Source: JAKQHY01 sp034429675 (GTDB lineage Bacteria > Chloroflexota > Anaerolineae > B4-G1 > SLSP01). From it: DNA of 34,968 nucleotides. This document shows positions 33,307-34,968 of this stretch, piece after piece; the stretch's first letter is position 1; the number at the start of each line of letters is the position of its first letter. The stretch lies in the NCBI GenBank assembly GCA_034429675.1, contig DAOUFX010000170.1:1-34968 (forward strand), given 5' to 3'. The position numbers were made by a program, and so were the translations under genes. The notes below the pieces were generated by a model that worked only from the letters and a program-made list of their open reading frames with translations, made no database searches and was not told the DNA's origin.

Positions 33307-34014
33307 TTAGCGCACGCCGACGCCGGGAAAATGGCTCCGGGCCTGATCGGCCATAGCGTGCAGGTCGGCCAGGGGGTATGGCGCGGCGTTCTCCAGAGCG
33401 GGGTCGAGGGTATTCAGTCCGCGGAACTGTTGCAGGTACCAGGTCGCAGAAGACGCGCCGATCGTCGCGGCCAGCCAGCGCGCCAGAGCGACGATGTCGG
33501 CGGCAGCCAGGAGACCCGGCACGACGGTGGTGCGGAATTCGTGGGGGACGCCGCTTACGGAAATCAGGGCTACGCTCTGTTCGATGCGCGCCATATCCAC
33601 AGCGGGCAGGCCGGTGAGCAAGACGTACTTTTCCGGGGGCGCTTTGAGATCCATCGCGACGTAATCCAGCAGCCCGGCGGCCAGCAATCCGGCCAGTTTG
33701 TCGGGGAGGTAGCCGTTAGTGTCCAGTTTGACGGCATAGCCCAGATCGCGAACGGTGCGGATGAAGTTGGGGAGAGCAGGTTGCAGGGTCGGCTCGCCGC
33801 CGCTGAGCACGACGCCGGTGAGCTTTCCGGCGCGAGCAGTCAGGAAGGAGAGGATTTCATCGTTGGGAATTGCCGGAAGATCGGCAGGGCGCAAAACCAG
33901 GTCAGCGTTGTGGCACATCGGACAACGAAAGTTACAGCCGCCGGCAAAGAGCACGGCAGCGATACGCCGGGGAAAATCAATGAGAGATGTGCGAATCCAA
34001 CCACTGATACGCAT
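33307..34014 (-). CDS. Radical SAM activase, anaerobic ribonucleotide reductase type
   Basis: 235 residues. The N-terminus MRISGWIRTSLIDFP leads to a radical SAM cluster motif C-X3-C-X2-C at Cys27, Cys31 and Cys34 (GGCNFRCPMCHN). VVLSGGEPTLQPAL is the SAM-binding GGEP motif, and KLDTNGYLPDKL and DYVAMDLKAP complete the barrel. The pattern fits NrdG2/PflA-type enzymes that install a glycyl radical, usually on anaerobic ribonucleoside-triphosphate reductase (NrdD). No nrdD is in the window, so the partner is unproven. No ribosome-binding site precedes ATG 34014; the upstream DNA is heptamer repeats. Confidence 0.88.
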   Translation of the reverse strand: MRISGWIRTSLIDFPRRIAAVLFAGGCNFRCPMCHNADLVLRPADLPAIPNDEILSFLTARAGKLTGVVLSGGEPTLQPALPNFIRTVRDLGYAVKLDTNGYLPDKLAGLLAAGLLDYVAMDLKAPPEKYVLLTGLPAVDMARIEQSVALISVSGVPHEFRTTVVPGLLAAADIVALARWLAATIGASSATWYLQQFRGLNTLDPALENAAPYPLADLHAMADQARSHFPGVGVR

Positions 34015-34026
34015 AAGTCAAACAGC

Positions 34027-34054
34027 GTGAAACGTGAAACGTGAAACGTAAAGC
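34027..34054. repeat. Heptameric tandem repeat (GTGAAAC)
   Basis: Three exact GTGAAAC units (34027-34047) and a degenerate fourth (GTAAAGC) lie just upstream of the radical SAM start. Confidence 0.8.
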
Positions 34055-34107
34055 TCGCATCCCGCCGGCCCATTCAGCCAGACCCGGTGCCCGCCCGCCC
34101 GTAACCT

Positions 34108-34186
34108 AACGTTTAACCCGGAGCCTTTAACCGTCAACTTCCCTCCCCTCGACTTTCGACTTTCGGACTTTAGACTTTTGACTCAA
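34108..34186. repeat. Degenerate heptamer repeats (AACNNNN and GACTTTN)
   Basis: From 34108, AAC or AGC recurs every 7 nt (34108, 34115, 34122, 34129, 34136). From 34151 comes GACTTTC, GACTTTC, a 1-nt slip, GACTTTA, GACTTTT, GACTCAA. The last units run into the 3' end of the next gene and encode its final residues and stop. Confidence 0.7.
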
Positions 34187-34958
34187 CCACCACGTCGGCC
34201 AGGACCGGGCTATGATCTGAGGGGTAACGACCATCCCAGTGGTCGGCGAGGGTGGCGTGACGCAATACGCTCATACCGTTAGCAACGAAGATGTAGTCAA
34301 TGCGTTCCTGGTAAATGCCGGTGAATGCGTGAAAGGTCGCCGAGGGGCCGTGATGCGGCGTCGCGGATACCGTCCGGGCATCTTGCAGACACCATCCGCC
34401 CCTGCCCTCAACCAGAAGGTGATAGGGTTTGGCGGTTTCGTCACAGTTCAGGTCGCCGGTGAGCAACAGCGGCGTCGAGCCGGCCAATGCGGGAAGATGC
34501 TTCAACAACAGGACGGCGCTCATACGCCGCGCCCGCTTGCTGGCCTGATCGAAATGGGTATTGAAGAAGAAAAGCTCCTGATGAGCCACCCGGTCGAAGA
34601 ATTTGGCCCAGGTGACGATACGGATACAACAAGCGTCCCAACTGATGCTGCCGGGGACGTCGGGGGTTTTGGAAAGCCAGAAATTGCCTTTGTCCAACAA
34701 AGCCAGGCGCTCCGGGCGATAGAAAATCGCCGCGAACTCGCCACGGGAGGCCCCGTCGTCGCGCCCTACCCCAAGCCACGCAAAATCGGGCAGCATCCGG
34801 GCCAGATCGTCAATCTGGTGCAGGCGGGCCTCCTGCAAACCGACCACGTCAGGTCGGTAGAGGTTCAAAACGCTGGCGACCCGCTCCTGGCGATAAGACC
34901 AGGCGTTCAAGCCGTCGCGGGGAGTGTCATAGCGGATATTAAAAGACATAGCGCGCAA
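34170..34958 (-). CDS. Endonuclease/exonuclease/phosphatase family protein
   Basis: 262 residues as given. Family motifs: MSFNIRYDTPRDGLNAW with the metal-site Asn, VVGLQEARLHQ with the metal-binding Glu, FFNTHFD, LLLTGDLNCDE, RIDYIFVANG and the catalytic YPSDHSPVLADV near the end. The family hydrolyses phosphodiester bonds of DNA, lipids or small molecules; the substrate is not predictable here. No signal peptide is visible. The start is uncertain: ATG 34949 would begin inside the conserved first strand, TTG 34958 gives MRAMSFNI, and the frame stays open to the window edge, so the true start may lie outside. No ribosome-binding site is visible. The C-terminal residues ESKV are encoded by heptamer repeats. 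Confidence 0.88.
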   Translation of the reverse strand: MRAMSFNIRYDTPRDGLNAWSYRQERVASVLNLYRPDVVGLQEARLHQIDDLARMLPDFAWLGVGRDDGASRGEFAAIFYRPERLALLDKGNFWLSKTPDVPGSISWDACCIRIVTWAKFFDRVAHQELFFFNTHFDQASKRARRMSAVLLLKHLPALAGSTPLLLTGDLNCDETAKPYHLLVEGRGGWCLQDARTVSATPHHGPSATFHAFTGIYQERIDYIFVANGMSVLRHATLADHWDGRYPSDHSPVLADVVVESKV

Positions 34959-34968
34959 CGAGGAGAAT

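Overview
The window looks like chromosomal DNA of a bacterium of the Chloroflexota, most likely an Anaerolineae-type lineage. This is inferred from the mix of families: a UPF0182 membrane protein, a PTPS-related multi-membrane protein, proteins with Pro-Thr linkers, a FlgD-like Ig lipoprotein, a thioester alpha-2-macroglobulin, an FHA/winged-helix regulator beside a Ser/Thr kinase, and degenerate 7-nt tandem repeats between genes. No rRNA, tRNA, prophage or transposase gene was seen, so taxonomy rests on gene content only.

Layout. 1-164 is the end of a CRISPR array (three 37-nt repeats, the first cut by the window edge), followed by an AT-rich probable leader and a DUF2726 nuclease-fold gene (402-902, minus). 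903-1427 holds no convincing gene but several inverted repeats. Then come alanine dehydrogenase (minus) and, divergently, a C-terminal processing protease coupled to smpB, and a two-S1-domain RNA-binding protein with a near-perfect promoter and a clear terminator. 5593-12524 holds a large membrane protein and an FHA/winged-helix regulator (minus), a divergent and apparently leaderless Ser/Thr kinase (plus), and a GH3-like membrane-anchored protein (minus) whose tail overlaps the kinase tail. 12712-16848 is a tight plus-strand operon: Ig-fold lipoprotein, two GT2 glycosyltransferases and a membrane-anchored TPR protein, probably serving cell-envelope glycan work.

16852-20778 (minus) encodes the two halves of a heterodimeric ABC exporter with one canonical and one degenerate ATP site. 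Its 5' leader carries a compact four-way-junction RNA whose closing stem competes with a downstream hairpin, a riboswitch-like design. Just upstream lies a 31-residue ORF with a strong Shine-Dalgarno sequence. 21362-24139 is a UPF0182 membrane protein. 24311-27949 is a pstSCAB phosphate-uptake operon without phoU in the window. Convergent to it, 28014-32972 encodes a 1652-residue alpha-2-macroglobulin-like protein with an intact thioester motif and, where the bait region should be, a block of about six membrane helices. The window ends with an NrdG-type radical SAM activase and an endonuclease/exonuclease/phosphatase-family protein (both minus), separated by heptameric repeats.

The best candidates for undescribed biology are the exporter leader RNA with its neighbouring peptide ORF, the macroglobulin with the membrane insert, and the leaderless kinase/FHA-regulator pair. 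All calls were made by eye from the sequence; no database or folding program was run.
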